From positions 34,629 through 70,050 of the forward strand of contig PXSQ01000049.1 of assembly GCA_003022725.1 (NCBI GenBank): a stretch of 35,422 bases of DNA, in the 5' to 3' direction. Of this stretch, positions 24,552-32,066 are shown in pieces (within the stretch, counting starts at the first letter, position 1; each line of letters starts with the position of its first letter). A program made the position numbers and the translations under genes. Origin of the DNA: Halobacteriales archaeon SW_7_65_23. GTDB taxonomy: Archaea; Halobacteriota; Halobacteria; Halobacteriales; Haloarculaceae. Below the pieces are notes generated by a model, which saw only the letters and a list, made by a program, of their open reading frames with translations, was not told the origin of the DNA and did not search any database.

Positions 24552-25736
24552 TCACAGCAGCGCGTCGACGGCGAGGAAGCCGCCGTAGCCGACGGTGAGC
24601 GCGCCGGCGAGCGAGGCGACCCACGCCAGCACGGTGTAGCCCATCTTCGCGCCGCTGACCTCGCCGCCCTCGCCGCTGGCTGCGTAGCCGCTGCCGATGA
24701 TCGCGGAGACGATGATCTCGTTGAACGAGACGGGAATCCCGAAGAACACGGCGGTCTGGGCGATGGCAAAGGAGGGGATCAGCGCCGCGATGGAGCGGTT
24801 CGGGCCCAGCGCCGAGTAGTCCTGGGACAGCGCCTTGATCATGCGGGGCGCGCCCGTCCAGGAGCCCACCAGGAGGCCGAGGCCGCCGCCCAGCAACACC
24901 GCGACCAGCGGGATCTCGAACCCGCCGAGCAGCGGCACGAGCGGCCCGATCGCGAGGCCGACCTGGCTGCCGCCGGCGGAGAACGCGACGAGCCCCCCGA
25001 GGCTCAGCAGGAACCGCTGCTGGGCCCGCTCGGGGTCGACCCTGGTGCGGTGGGCCAGCAGTCCCGCGACCGCGCCGGCGACCAGCAACGTCGCGACCGC
25101 GTACGTCACCGTCCCCCCGCCGAACCGCTGGACGGTCGCCTGCGCGATCGACGCCTGTTCGTCGCCGGGGGCGAAAAAGACGAACTGCACGTTCGCGAGG
25201 ACGAGTCCGACGACGCCGCCCAGCAACGGAATCGCCACCGTCTGTGCCAGCCGGTCGCCCCGGAGCAGGCGCGCGGTCGCGTACGCGACCCCGCCGCCGA
25301 CGAACGGCGTCGCGATCCACAGCGCCGTGATCTGGCGGTAGTTCGCCCACGCGGGGTCGCCGCCCATCGCCAGCCCGACGCCGACCACCGCGCCGGTGAC
25401 GGTGAAGGCGGTCGCGATCGGGTAGCCGGTGAAGATGCCGATGGCTACGAGCGTGGCGGCGATCAACAGTGCGAGCGTCGCCGCCGTCGCCGACAGCGAC
25501 TGGCCGATGACCAGCTCCGACCCGACGGCCTCCGTGACGTTGGCGCCCTGCAGGACGGCCCCGAGCAGGCCGAGAATCCCCACCAGGAAGCCCGCCCGCA
25601 TGATCGAGATTGCGTTCGCACCGACTGCGGGCGCGAACGGCGTCGACCCCGACGACCCGGCGCCGATGGCCCACGCCATGAACAGGCTCGCCAGCCCCGC
25701 CACCACCAGCGTGAGCACCGCGCTCGCTGCCACCAT
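24552..25736 (-). CDS. PitA-type inorganic phosphate transporter
   Basis: This is a 394-residue integral membrane protein of the PiT family, driven by H+ or Na+. The signature GANAISIMRAG follows the first helix and LFMAWAIGAGSSGSTPFAPAVGAN. The repeated inverted half ends with ALSQDYSALGPNRSIAALIPSFAIAQTAVFFGIPVSFNEIIVSAIIGSGYAASG. About ten helices are visible. The ATG at 25736 is chosen from the conserved start VAASAVLTLVVAGLASLFM; the frame is open farther upstream but that part reads as non-conserved. The broken gene described next ends immediately upstream. Confidence 0.9.
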   Translation of the reverse strand: MVAASAVLTLVVAGLASLFMAWAIGAGSSGSTPFAPAVGANAISIMRAGFLVGILGLLGAVLQGANVTEAVGSELVIGQSLSATAATLALLIAATLVAIGIFTGYPIATAFTVTGAVVGVGLAMGGDPAWANYRQITALWIATPFVGGGVAYATARLLRGDRLAQTVAIPLLGGVVGLVLANVQFVFFAPGDEQASIAQATVQRFGGGTVTYAVATLLVAGAVAGLLAHRTRVDPERAQQRFLLSLGGLVAFSAGGSQVGLAIGPLVPLLGGFEIPLVAVLLGGGLGLLVGSWTGAPRMIKALSQDYSALGPNRSIAALIPSFAIAQTAVFFGIPVSFNEIIVSAIIGSGYAASGEGGEVSGAKMGYTVLAWVASLAGALTVGYGGFLAVDALL

Positions 25737-25739
25737 CTT

Positions 25740-26492
25740 CCCGGCCGTATTCGGCCGAGTGGTATGAGGCTGCCGGTTGGGTCGTGACCGGCACCTCGTC
25801 GGCCAGGAACCGATCGAACCCACCCGCAGACGCCGCCAAATCTCCTGTTCCAGACTCGGCCGCCGCAGTCGGGTCGGTCGCCGTCGCCGGGTCGGCCGAA
25901 TCGCCGCGGCCAGTCAGATCCGCGTTCTCCGCGAGGTCGATGGTGTCGACGGGCTCGACGGCCACCTCCCGACCGTCGCGGAGGAAGGCGGCGATCCGTT
26001 CGGGCGGCTCCTGGCCGGCCCCGACGACGGTCGTGGTCGCGTGCTCCGGCCGCGCCTCGACCCCGAGCTCTCGTCCATGACGACGGCGCTGCTCACGGCC
26101 CCGCGCGTCGGGTCGACCAGCACCCGGCCGGTCTCGTCCTCGACGTAGAACGGCGAGACGGACACCCCGAGATCCAGCAGTTCCCACCCCCCGTCAGCGT
26201 CAGTGGATCGCTCGGAGATCTTCCACTGCACGTAGAGACACTCCTCGTCCGTGAACGGCGCCCGACAGGTCTGCTCTGCGGGGCGGGCGACGCCCGAGAC
26301 CTCCGTCCGGCCGACTGCGACCGCACCCGGCGTCTCTGTAGGCGTGTCACGGACCCGCTGTCTGATCCGGAACTGTTTGAACCCCTCGTGGACCATCCCC
26401 AGCCCGACGACCAGCGGGATCAGCAGAAACAGCAGGAGAAGGACGCTCGAGGCGAGGAGGTCGCCGCCCGGGCCCACCTGGTCCAGCACCAT
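25740..26492 (-). pseudogene. Membrane protein of GIDE-like type, frameshifted and apparently truncated
   Basis: From MVLDQVGPGG one frame gives a membrane helix (LLASSVLLLLFLLIPLVVGLGMVHEGFKQF), then ARPAEQTCRAPFTDEECLYVQWKISE and DLGVSVSPFYVEDETGRVLVDPTRGAV. This order resembles the GIDE / E3-ligase-like domain of archaeal membrane proteins (tentative). Near 26070-26080 the family-like sequence moves to another frame (HATTTVVGAGQEPPERIAAFLRDGREVAVEPVDTIDLAENADL). It then becomes low-complexity and has no stop before running into pitA. The C-terminal part that should follow is missing. Either one frameshift plus a deletion, or several errors, would explain it. Confidence 0.5.
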
Positions 26493-26595
26493 ACACACGT
26501 GGAGACGGAAACTGATATAAAATTCTGGCGCCGGGAACCTGTGGCCCGGAGGCGATAAGGGTGCGCCAGCCGTCAGCTACGATGGGCAGACACCA

Positions 26596-26910
26596 ATGAG
26601 CGAGTCCAGCGATCCGGACGACTCCGGGGCCGATGCGCGTGCGCCGGACGTCGGGACAGTCGAGGCGGAGTCGGACGCACCCGTCGTCGAGTCCCGACGG
26701 GAGCGGCTGCTGGCGTACCTCCGTCACAACTGGTCCCGGATCGTCGTCGACGCGGCGGTGCTGGCGGCGTGGCTGCTCGTGACGACGCTCGCCTTCCAGT
26801 GGTTCGCCCTCCCCTGGTGGCTCCTGTACGTCGTCGTGTTCGTCGGGGTCGTCGTGTACACGCGGGTGACGCCGTCCTGGCGGCGGCCGTACAAGCGTCA
26901 GGAACCGTAG
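26596..26910 (+). CDS. Small membrane protein of unknown function
   Basis: This 104-residue protein starts MSESSDPDDSGADARAPDVG with a 40-residue acidic tail. A basic amphipathic stretch RRERLLAYLRHNWSR follows, then two close transmembrane helices (IVVDAAVLAAWLLVTTLAFQW and WWLLYVVVFVGVVVYTRVT) with a short loop, and a basic end SWRRPYKRQEP. No catalytic motif is seen. It may be a membrane adaptor or an uncharacterised haloarchaeal DUF. Its upstream neighbour is transcribed divergently; a repeat element starts about 70 bp downstream of its stop. Confidence 0.7.
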   Translation: MSESSDPDDSGADARAPDVGTVEAESDAPVVESRRERLLAYLRHNWSRIVVDAAVLAAWLLVTTLAFQWFALPWWLLYVVVFVGVVVYTRVTPSWRRPYKRQEP

Positions 26911-26981
26911 CGGCGACAGCGACCGGAGACAACAGCGCCGGGCCGACAACCCAGGGCAGTCCCGCAGTCGCGGGGCCCTCA

Positions 26982-27172
26982 TACTGCCGGACGTGACTAT
27001 GTTACTCCGAGTGATGCTCATAGTGATTATTGTGAGTCGTTCCAGGATCGACCGCGCGACTACGTGCGGTCGACCCGGTACACAGTCACAATAATCACTA
27101 TCAGACTGGGGTTTTCGGTTGTCTCAGATGCTGAGCGCCATCCGGGTGGTAACGGAATCACGTCCGGCAGTA
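26982..27172. mobile_element. MITE-like element, family D, interrupted by a family E element
   Basis: The tips TACTGCCGGACGTGA and TCACGTCCGGCAGTA are perfect inverted repeats. Both sides carry TCA (26979-26981, 27173-27175). The right TCA is also the stop codon (TGA on the minus strand) of the next gene. Removing the inner element (27021-27100) and one TCA leaves 108 bp, exactly the length of the related copy at 32067-32174, of which it is the reverse complement with several mismatches. Confidence 0.85.
27021..27100. mobile_element. MITE-like element, family E, nested in the family D element
   Basis: This 80-bp element has perfect tips TAGTGATTATTGTGA and TCACAATAATCACTA and TCA on both sides (27018-27020, 27101-27103). 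The uninterrupted family D copy at 32067 has TCG at the matching place, so TCA is the duplicated target with one later change. Its reverse complement closely matches 30903-30982 (about 75 of 80 positions). It has a GC-rich centre with self-complementary segments. Confidence 0.85.
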
Positions 27173-28405
27173 TCAGATCGGGTAGACGAACCGCAGCAGC
27201 GGGAGGACGCCGACGACGATCCACAGAAGGACGCCGGTCCGCACGTGGCCCAGGTCGGCGTCGGGGTCCCGCGCGCTCCGGGAGGCGCCAGCAGCGATGA
27301 ACCCGATCGCGGCGACGACGGCGACGTGGTGGACGACCGTGTCCAGCGGCAGCGACCGCACGCCGAGGACAGTGTAATCGAACAGCAGCGTGACGAGGAA
27401 GGCGAGCGCGGCGACGGCGAACGCGGGGGTGGCGTCCAGCCTGCGGGCCGCGAGGTACGTCAGCACCGGCTCGCCGACGACGAGCACCGGCAGGAAGGCG
27501 GCGACCAGCAGCCAGGGGTCGATCCCCGGCAGCGCCCCGTGGGCAGCGATCGACCCGAAGCGGACGAACAGGTACGGCACGGCGACGGCGCCGGCCAAAA
27601 GCGCTGCACTACCGGTGTCGTCCCACCGGTCGAGGGCGGTCGCGATCCGGCGCTGGGTCGTCGCGAAACCAACGAGCATCGTTCCGCCGGCGAGCAGCCA
27701 CTGTTCGAGTTCGACGACGCTGACCCACCCGTCGGCGTCCGACCCCTTGCTGTTCCCGAACTGTTCCCGGCGGAGCTCCGCGTACTCCCGGTCCTGGAAC
27801 CGCTGGTCGACGTGACTCTGTGCCTCCTCGACGCTGTGGACGGTGTGGCGCAGCCGGAACCAGTCCCAGTGTTCGCGGTGGGCCTGGATCGCCGTCCACG
27901 TCCCGTCGGCCGGGTCGACGTACGCCCGGACGTGGTGGCGCGACCCGAAGTACTCGCCGTCGTGGAGGTGGTAGTCCGCCGGCTTCCAGTAGTGGATTCC
28001 CTCGCCAGGGGTTCTGAGCGCCAGGTAGCGGACGGCGCCCTCCGCCGGATCCCAGTCGACCCGCGGGCCCTCGATGGTGGCTGACCCCTCGTCCGGGCTG
28101 ACGTCCTGCTGTTGTTCGGGGACTTCCTCCCACTCCCCGGCGCCCTGTGCGAGGATCCGTTCGACGATCTCCGCGTCGCCGTAGACGACCACGTTGATCG
28201 GCAGCGTCCGCGTGGAGTGAGAGATCGTCTGACTGTGGTACGGCCACAGCTGCGTCCCGTCCTCGAGTTCGACATACTCGGCTTCGGCGTCGGCCGCCTG
28301 GTCGGCGTCGGCGGACTGGGTGCTCGCGATCCAGCCCCCGCTGACGACGAGCAGCGCGACGAGCAGCAGCGCCAGGGCGGTCGGGAGCGAGGGGCCAGCC
28401 GACAC
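27173..28405 (-). CDS. Membrane protein with LssY-like domain
   Basis: This is 410 residues from the GTG giving VSAGPSLPTALALLL. An N-terminal helix (ALALLLVALLVVSGGWIAS) anchors an extracytoplasmic domain: TRTLPINVVVYGDAEIVERILAQ, YWKPADYHLHDGEYFGSRHHVRAYVDPADGTWTAIQAHREHWDWFRLRHTVHS. These look like the LssY C-terminal domain, a fold of unknown role often found with PAP2 or membrane proteins. Five or six helices follow to the end (LLAGGTMLVGF, AALLAGAVAVPYLFV, LLVAAFLPVLVVGEPVLTYL, FAVAALAFLVTLLFDY, HHVAVVAAIGFIAAG, GVLLWIVVGVLPLLRF). An in-frame ATG 24 codons upstream lies inside a repeat element and is rejected; a TATA-like TTTATTG is about 25-30 bp before the GTG. Its TGA stop doubles as target repeat of the family D element. 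Confidence 0.65.
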   Translation of the reverse strand: MSAGPSLPTALALLLVALLVVSGGWIASTQSADADQAADAEAEYVELEDGTQLWPYHSQTISHSTRTLPINVVVYGDAEIVERILAQGAGEWEEVPEQQQDVSPDEGSATIEGPRVDWDPAEGAVRYLALRTPGEGIHYWKPADYHLHDGEYFGSRHHVRAYVDPADGTWTAIQAHREHWDWFRLRHTVHSVEEAQSHVDQRFQDREYAELRREQFGNSKGSDADGWVSVVELEQWLLAGGTMLVGFATTQRRIATALDRWDDTGSAALLAGAVAVPYLFVRFGSIAAHGALPGIDPWLLVAAFLPVLVVGEPVLTYLAARRLDATPAFAVAALAFLVTLLFDYTVLGVRSLPLDTVVHHVAVVAAIGFIAAGASRSARDPDADLGHVRTGVLLWIVVGVLPLLRFVYPI

Positions 28406-28445
28406 GATTGGCGAAACAACGGAACGGAACAATAAAAGCGTTTCA

Positions 28446-28553
28446 TAGTGATTGTTGTGACTCTTTAGGCCAGGCATTCGTCAGACTCCAGTTTCAGGCC
28501 GTGAAACCGCCGTTAGTGCGATGTGGCGCCAAAAACAATCACAACAATCACTA
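28446..28553. mobile_element. MITE-like element, family E variant, in a divergent promoter region
   Basis: This 108-bp element has perfect tips TAGTGATTGTTGTGA and TCACAACAATCACTA and TCA at both ends (28443-28445, 28554-28556). The interior differs from the 80-bp family E copies. It occupies half of the 217-bp gap between two divergent genes, ending 41 bp upstream of one start (28405) and 70 bp upstream of the other (28623). It could supply or displace promoter elements. Confidence 0.85.
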
Positions 28554-28622
28554 TCACCGGACTGCACTCCGACGGTGCCGCGAAGGCAACACGTTCATTG
28601 CGCTCGCATCGAACACCCAGGT

Positions 28623-29138
28623 ATGTACGCCGTCGTCGGCTGCGACGAGTGCCAGGCGCTGTGGATCGTCGAGGGGCGCCCCGACAGCAGCCAGTGTCCC
28701 CGCTGCGGGAAGACCCGCAAGTACGAGAAACGCCGGGAGTTCGTTACCACCGACGACGAGGACCACGCCCGCGAGGTGCGCGCCTCGATGCTCGCCGCCC
28801 GCCAGGGCCAGGACGAGGCGTTCGCCGAACTCGATTCGTTCGCGGAACTCGACGCGCAGGTGGACGACGCCGGCATCGACGACGACACCTACCTCGCCGA
28901 GTCCGGCATCGACCCCGAGGCGGTCGCCGAGGCCGGCGAGCGCGAGTCGAGCGGCAGTTCGAGTCGTGAGGGGATCGTCCGGGACGCGCTGCGGGAACTC
29001 GACGAGCCGACCGAAGACGACATCGTCGCGTACGCGAGCGAGCGCGACGTGCCGGCAGAGTACACCCGGACGGCGCTGCAGAAACTGGTCCGTGCCGGCG
29101 AGATCAGCGAGAGCCGCGGGACGTACCGGCTGCTGTGA
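28623..29138 (+). CDS. DUF5817 protein with zinc ribbon and winged helix
   Basis: This is 171 residues from MYAVVGCDECQALWIVEG. An N-terminal zinc ribbon (CDEC...CPRCGKTRKYEKRREFV, two CxxC pairs) is followed by a conserved helix DDEDHAREVRASMLAARQGQDEAFAEL and an acidic linker. A C-terminal winged helix (REGIVRDALRELDEPTEDDIVAYASERDVPAEYTRTALQKLVRAGEI) ends the protein. I recall this as the haloarchaeal DUF5817 family. It is probably a nucleic-acid-binding protein; the role is unknown. It reads divergently from the LssY-like gene across the family E element. Confidence 0.85.
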   Translation: MYAVVGCDECQALWIVEGRPDSSQCPRCGKTRKYEKRREFVTTDDEDHAREVRASMLAARQGQDEAFAELDSFAELDAQVDDAGIDDDTYLAESGIDPEAVAEAGERESSGSSSREGIVRDALRELDEPTEDDIVAYASERDVPAEYTRTALQKLVRAGEISESRGTYRLL

Positions 29139-29156
29139 TTAGGGAGTGATATACAC

Positions 29157-29173
29157 CCGGACGTGACTCTGTG
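29157..29173. repeat. Possible remnant of a family C element tip
   Basis: CCGGACGTGACTCTGTG matches the inner part of the left tip of the family C/D elements (for example 7508-7523). It lies 19 bp downstream of the DUF5817 stop. The outermost bases are degraded and no right tip is present, so it may be a decayed element or chance. Confidence 0.35.
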
Positions 29174-29258
29174 ATACGTCAGGACACGATATCCACGAGT
29201 ATCGACCCTGATAGTCCCGAGTTGTGTCGAGATGGGGTAGTTGACAATACAGCGCAGC

Positions 29259-30533
29259 CTAGTAGTCGATTCGCGTGATCTCCTCGACGGGCCACTCACT
29301 CAGAATTTCGACACCGTTCTCGCGGACGACGACCATCTCCTCGACGCGGACGCCCTGCCGGCCGGCGGGTTCCTGGGTCTCGACGGCCATCGTCATCCCT
29401 TCCTCGATCTCGATGGGGTGCTCCGGCGAGATGCCGCGCCAGATCAGCGGCACCTCGTACAGCTGCAGCCCCAGGCCGTGCGCCCAGTGGTTGGTGGTCA
29501 TCTCCCAGGGCTCCTCTGCCCCGTAGTAGTCGGCGTGCTCGCCCGCCATGTCCGGGAACCCCTTCGCGATCTCGTCGGTGGTCGCACCGGGCTCGATCCG
29601 TTCGAGCACGTCGTAGAGGTTGTCCCGCGCGATCTCGTAGGCGTCCTCCTGCTCCTCGGTGGGCTGGCCCATCGAGAACGTCCGGTAGTAACACGAGCGG
29701 TAGCCCAGGTAGCCGATGTTGTAGAAGTCGGCGTACACCAGGTCGTTGGGACGCAACATCCGGTCGGTGGTGTTGGCCTGGTGTTTCGGCCAGGTGTTCG
29801 GGCCGGAGGTGCAGTAGCCGCCGCCGACGAACGCGCCGTGGCGCCACAGCTCCCGCACCGCCTCGCCCCACACCTCTGTCTCGCGCACGCCGGGCTCGGC
29901 GGTCTCTTTGATCTGCTGGAAACCAGCCTCGCAGATGGCCGCGACCATGCGCAGGCACTCGATCTCGTCTCCCGTCTTGGTCTTGCGTGCGTCGAGCATC
30001 ACCTCGCCCGCGGTGCTCGTGTCGACGTCGACGCTTTGGTCCTCGAACGCCGCGACGAGGCCCTGGTTGCCGATGTCCAGCCCCAGCGTCTCGTCTTCCA
30101 CGCCGTACTCCTGCATTGCTTCGGCGACGAGTTCGGCCATCTTCGAGAGGAGGAACTGCCGGGCTGAGTTGCGGCCGGACGCGCGCGGAACGTTGCCCAG
30201 GCCGGGGCAGGCGTAGCGGATGTCCTCCAGCCACGGGCAGTGCTTGCGCTGGTTGCTCGCGTGGTCGGCGGTGTCCCAGTGGACGACGTCGCCGTGCTCG
30301 GTCAGCAGCGTGTAGTGGTCGGCGCCGCTGCCGCCGGTCATCGCCAGCCCGGTCACGTACCGGATGTTCGGGTCCGAGACGAGCAGCATCGCGCCCAGGT
30401 CGGTGTCCTGCAGGCGGTCGAGCGCCTTCTGCTTGCGCTCCTCGCGGAGCCGCTGGGTGTTGATCCGCTCCTCCCAGTCGACGGCCTGCGTGCCGAGGGT
30501 GCCTTCCATGTAGCCGCGCTCGTGGAATCCCAT
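29259..30533 (-). CDS. M24-family (creatinase/aminopeptidase fold) protein with altered metal site
   Basis: This is 424 residues. An N-terminal creatinase-like domain (LQDTDLGAMLLVSDPNIRYVTGLAM, about 41-65) precedes a C-terminal pita-bread domain (from about 190, KTGDEIECLRMVAAICEAGFQQI). Of the five metal ligands of M24 peptidases, Asp269 (YADF), His352 (HGLGLQLYE), Glu385 (VETQEP) and Glu399 (VRVEEM) are seen. The second Asp is replaced by Cys281 (YRSCYYRTF). It is thus more like non-peptidase M24 relatives (creatinase, DMSP-lyase type DddP) than a true Xaa-Pro dipeptidase; the substrate is unknown. A TATA-like element lies about 26 bp before the ATG. Confidence 0.85.
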   Translation of the reverse strand: MGFHERGYMEGTLGTQAVDWEERINTQRLREERKQKALDRLQDTDLGAMLLVSDPNIRYVTGLAMTGGSGADHYTLLTEHGDVVHWDTADHASNQRKHCPWLEDIRYACPGLGNVPRASGRNSARQFLLSKMAELVAEAMQEYGVEDETLGLDIGNQGLVAAFEDQSVDVDTSTAGEVMLDARKTKTGDEIECLRMVAAICEAGFQQIKETAEPGVRETEVWGEAVRELWRHGAFVGGGYCTSGPNTWPKHQANTTDRMLRPNDLVYADFYNIGYLGYRSCYYRTFSMGQPTEEQEDAYEIARDNLYDVLERIEPGATTDEIAKGFPDMAGEHADYYGAEEPWEMTTNHWAHGLGLQLYEVPLIWRGISPEHPIEIEEGMTMAVETQEPAGRQGVRVEEMVVVRENGVEILSEWPVEEITRIDY

Positions 30534-30618
30534 ACCGGATGGTCGACCGGCGCTTCATTAACCGTGCCGGTCTGCGTTCGGCACCACTCCTATATCCTGT
30601 GAGGTGGTACCAACCCGT

Positions 30619-30828
30619 ATGGTCATTCCAGGCTACGATCCCGAGGACATCGACGACGTCCTCGAGACGTACATCGGCGAGAAGCAGCTAAGCACGTACC
30701 TGAGCGAGGAGGAACTCGCCGCCTACCGCAGCAGCGACGAGTCGCTGGTGAACATGCTCAGCACCGAGGAGATACGCGAACTGCTCGAAAAGGCCGACGC
30801 GCCGGTCGACATCCCCGAGGAGCACTAA
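30619..30828 (+). CDS. Small acidic protein of unknown function
   Basis: This 69-residue protein starts MVIPGYDPEDIDDVLETYIG. It is all-helical in appearance (DIDDVLETYIG, EEELAAYRSSDESLVNMLS, TEEIRELLEKADAPVDIPEE) and strongly acidic, with no Cys or membrane segment. I do not recognise it. A TATA-like CCTATATCC lies about 25-30 bp upstream, which supports the ATG at 30619 over a GTG five codons upstream. An IS200/605-type hairpin follows 10 bp after the stop. Confidence 0.65.
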   Translation: MVIPGYDPEDIDDVLETYIGEKQLSTYLSEEELAAYRSSDESLVNMLSTEEIRELLEKADAPVDIPEEH

Positions 30829-30837
30829 CAGCGCAGC

Positions 30838-30875
30838 TTGACATCCTCTCCGCCCCGAAGGACGGGGCTTCCGCT
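30838..30875. repeat. IS200/IS605-type terminal hairpin remnant
   Basis: TTGACATCCTCTCCGCCCC followed by GAAGGACGGGGCTTCC is the kind of sequence found at ends of haloarchaeal IS200/IS605 (IS1341-type TnpB) elements. The stem is CCCCG (30853-30857) with CGGGG (30863-30867). No transposase or tnpB is in the window, so it is a remnant or a shared hairpin that now sits just after a stop codon, where it could help termination. Confidence 0.5.
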
Positions 30876-30902
30876 TGCTATACGTCACCCGACCCCGTCT
30901 CA

Positions 30903-30982
30903 TAGTGATTATTGTGACTGTTTACCGGGTCGACCGCACGCAGTACCGCGGTCGATCCCGGAACGACTCACAATAATCACTA
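30903..30982. mobile_element. MITE-like element, family E
   Basis: This 80-bp element has tips TAGTGATTATTGTGA and TCACAATAATCACTA and TCA on both sides (30900-30902, 30983-30985). It is the inverted sister of 27021-27100. The right TCA is followed by GGC and then TCA (30989-30991), the stop codon of the epimerase gene on the minus strand. Confidence 0.85.
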
Positions 30983-30988
30983 TCAGGC

Positions 30989-31887
30989 TCAGACCGGATC
31001 GAGGCCGGCGTCTTCCCGCAGGACGTTGATGTACTTCCGGAAGCCACTTTCGAGGTCGTACTGCACCTCGTAGCCGAGATCCTCCCGGGCTTTCGTCATG
31101 TCGAGGTTCTGCGTCCAGGGGAGTTCGCCCTCCCCCGAGACTTCGATGTCGGCGTCGGGCATAATCTCCGTGACAGTGTCGGCAGCCTCCTGGACCGTTG
31201 CGAGCACGCCGCGGACGTTGTAGACGCGCTGGGTGAGCTCCGCCTCGGGCGCGAAGGCGGCCCGCCGGAACGCCTGGGCGATGTCTTCGACGTGCTGCCA
31301 GTCGATCGCCTGGTCGCCGTACTCGACACTGTAGGACTCCCCGAGTGCGGGCTTCTCGACGATGTTCGCGAGGAACGCCGACCCGCCGGTTTCACGGTAG
31401 GGGCCGTAGGCGACCGTGGGACGGAGCGCGACGTGGTCGAGGCCGTAGTCCTCGTGGTAGACGCGGGCCTGGTGTTCGTTGTACTCCTTGGTCGCGCCGT
31501 ACAGCGTGTCGGGGTAGACGAGTTCGTCCTCGTCGACCCACTCGGCGTCGTAGTTGTGTGGCGGGGCGTACACCGCGGCCGAGGACGCCCACGCGACGCG
31601 CTTGACCTGGTCGTCGAGGGTTCGCGCGGCCTCGAAGACGTTAGTAGCGCCCCGAGGTGGACGATGCGGGTCGCACCGGTCTCCTTGACCGCCCGGACGA
31701 CGTCGGTCGGGTCCGCGAGGTCGCCCCGCCGGACCGTCGTCTCCCCGGCGACACCGAGTTGTTCGAGGATCTCCGTGTCCGTCGAGATGTCGTAGGCGAC
31801 GACGTCGTGGCCCTGGTCGAGCAGGTCCGCGACGGCGTACGAGCCGATGAAGCCGGTTCCGCCGGTCACCAGTACTGTTTCGCTCAT
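30989..31887 (-). pseudogene. NAD-dependent epimerase/dehydratase, internal deletion with frameshift
   Basis: This is an SDR-family sugar-nucleotide epimerase. The N-terminal part from ATG 31887 has the Rossmann motif TGGTGFIGSYAV and continues to ATRIVHLGALL. The C-terminal part in another frame has NVFEAARTLDDQVKRVAWASSAAVYAPP, the catalytic YGATK (Tyr-x3-Lys) and RPTVAYGPYRETG. The two meet near 31641-31650 at GALL/NVFEAARTL. The family normally has some 15-18 residues between these points (the VNVxGTxNVFEAAR segment), so a deletion of about 45-55 bp that is not a multiple of three is likely. As written it makes no full enzyme. A family E element ends close to its stop. The 179 bp between its start and the next element show no gene. 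Confidence 0.75.
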
Positions 31888-32066
31888 ACGTACTCCTGGG
31901 AGTGCATCTGTGGTTAGCCTACCGGTTTTGACTCCAGTGCCAGACGGACGCCGACCGGCCCGCACGTGACAGGGCCGTCACAACGTGTTGCCGAGCGTAC
32001 CAAATGACTGCCCAGTCGGCGCTGGACGCTGACTAACAAGTCACTGCGGCACTCCAAGTCTACCTA

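Noticed and set aside
24457-26187. Long minus-strand frame across pitA and the gene upstream
   Set aside because: Over pitA it is a shadow frame with Arg/Gly-rich translation; only its first part (26080-25790) contains the displaced reading frame of the broken gene.
28406-28477. Earlier ATG for the LssY-like gene
   Set aside because: The extra residues would be encoded by the repeat element at 28446-28553, and a TATA-like box lies inside the extension.
31888-32066. Possible gene between the epimerase and the family D element
   Set aside because: No frame with a plausible start and protein-like composition; I see no gene in this stretch.
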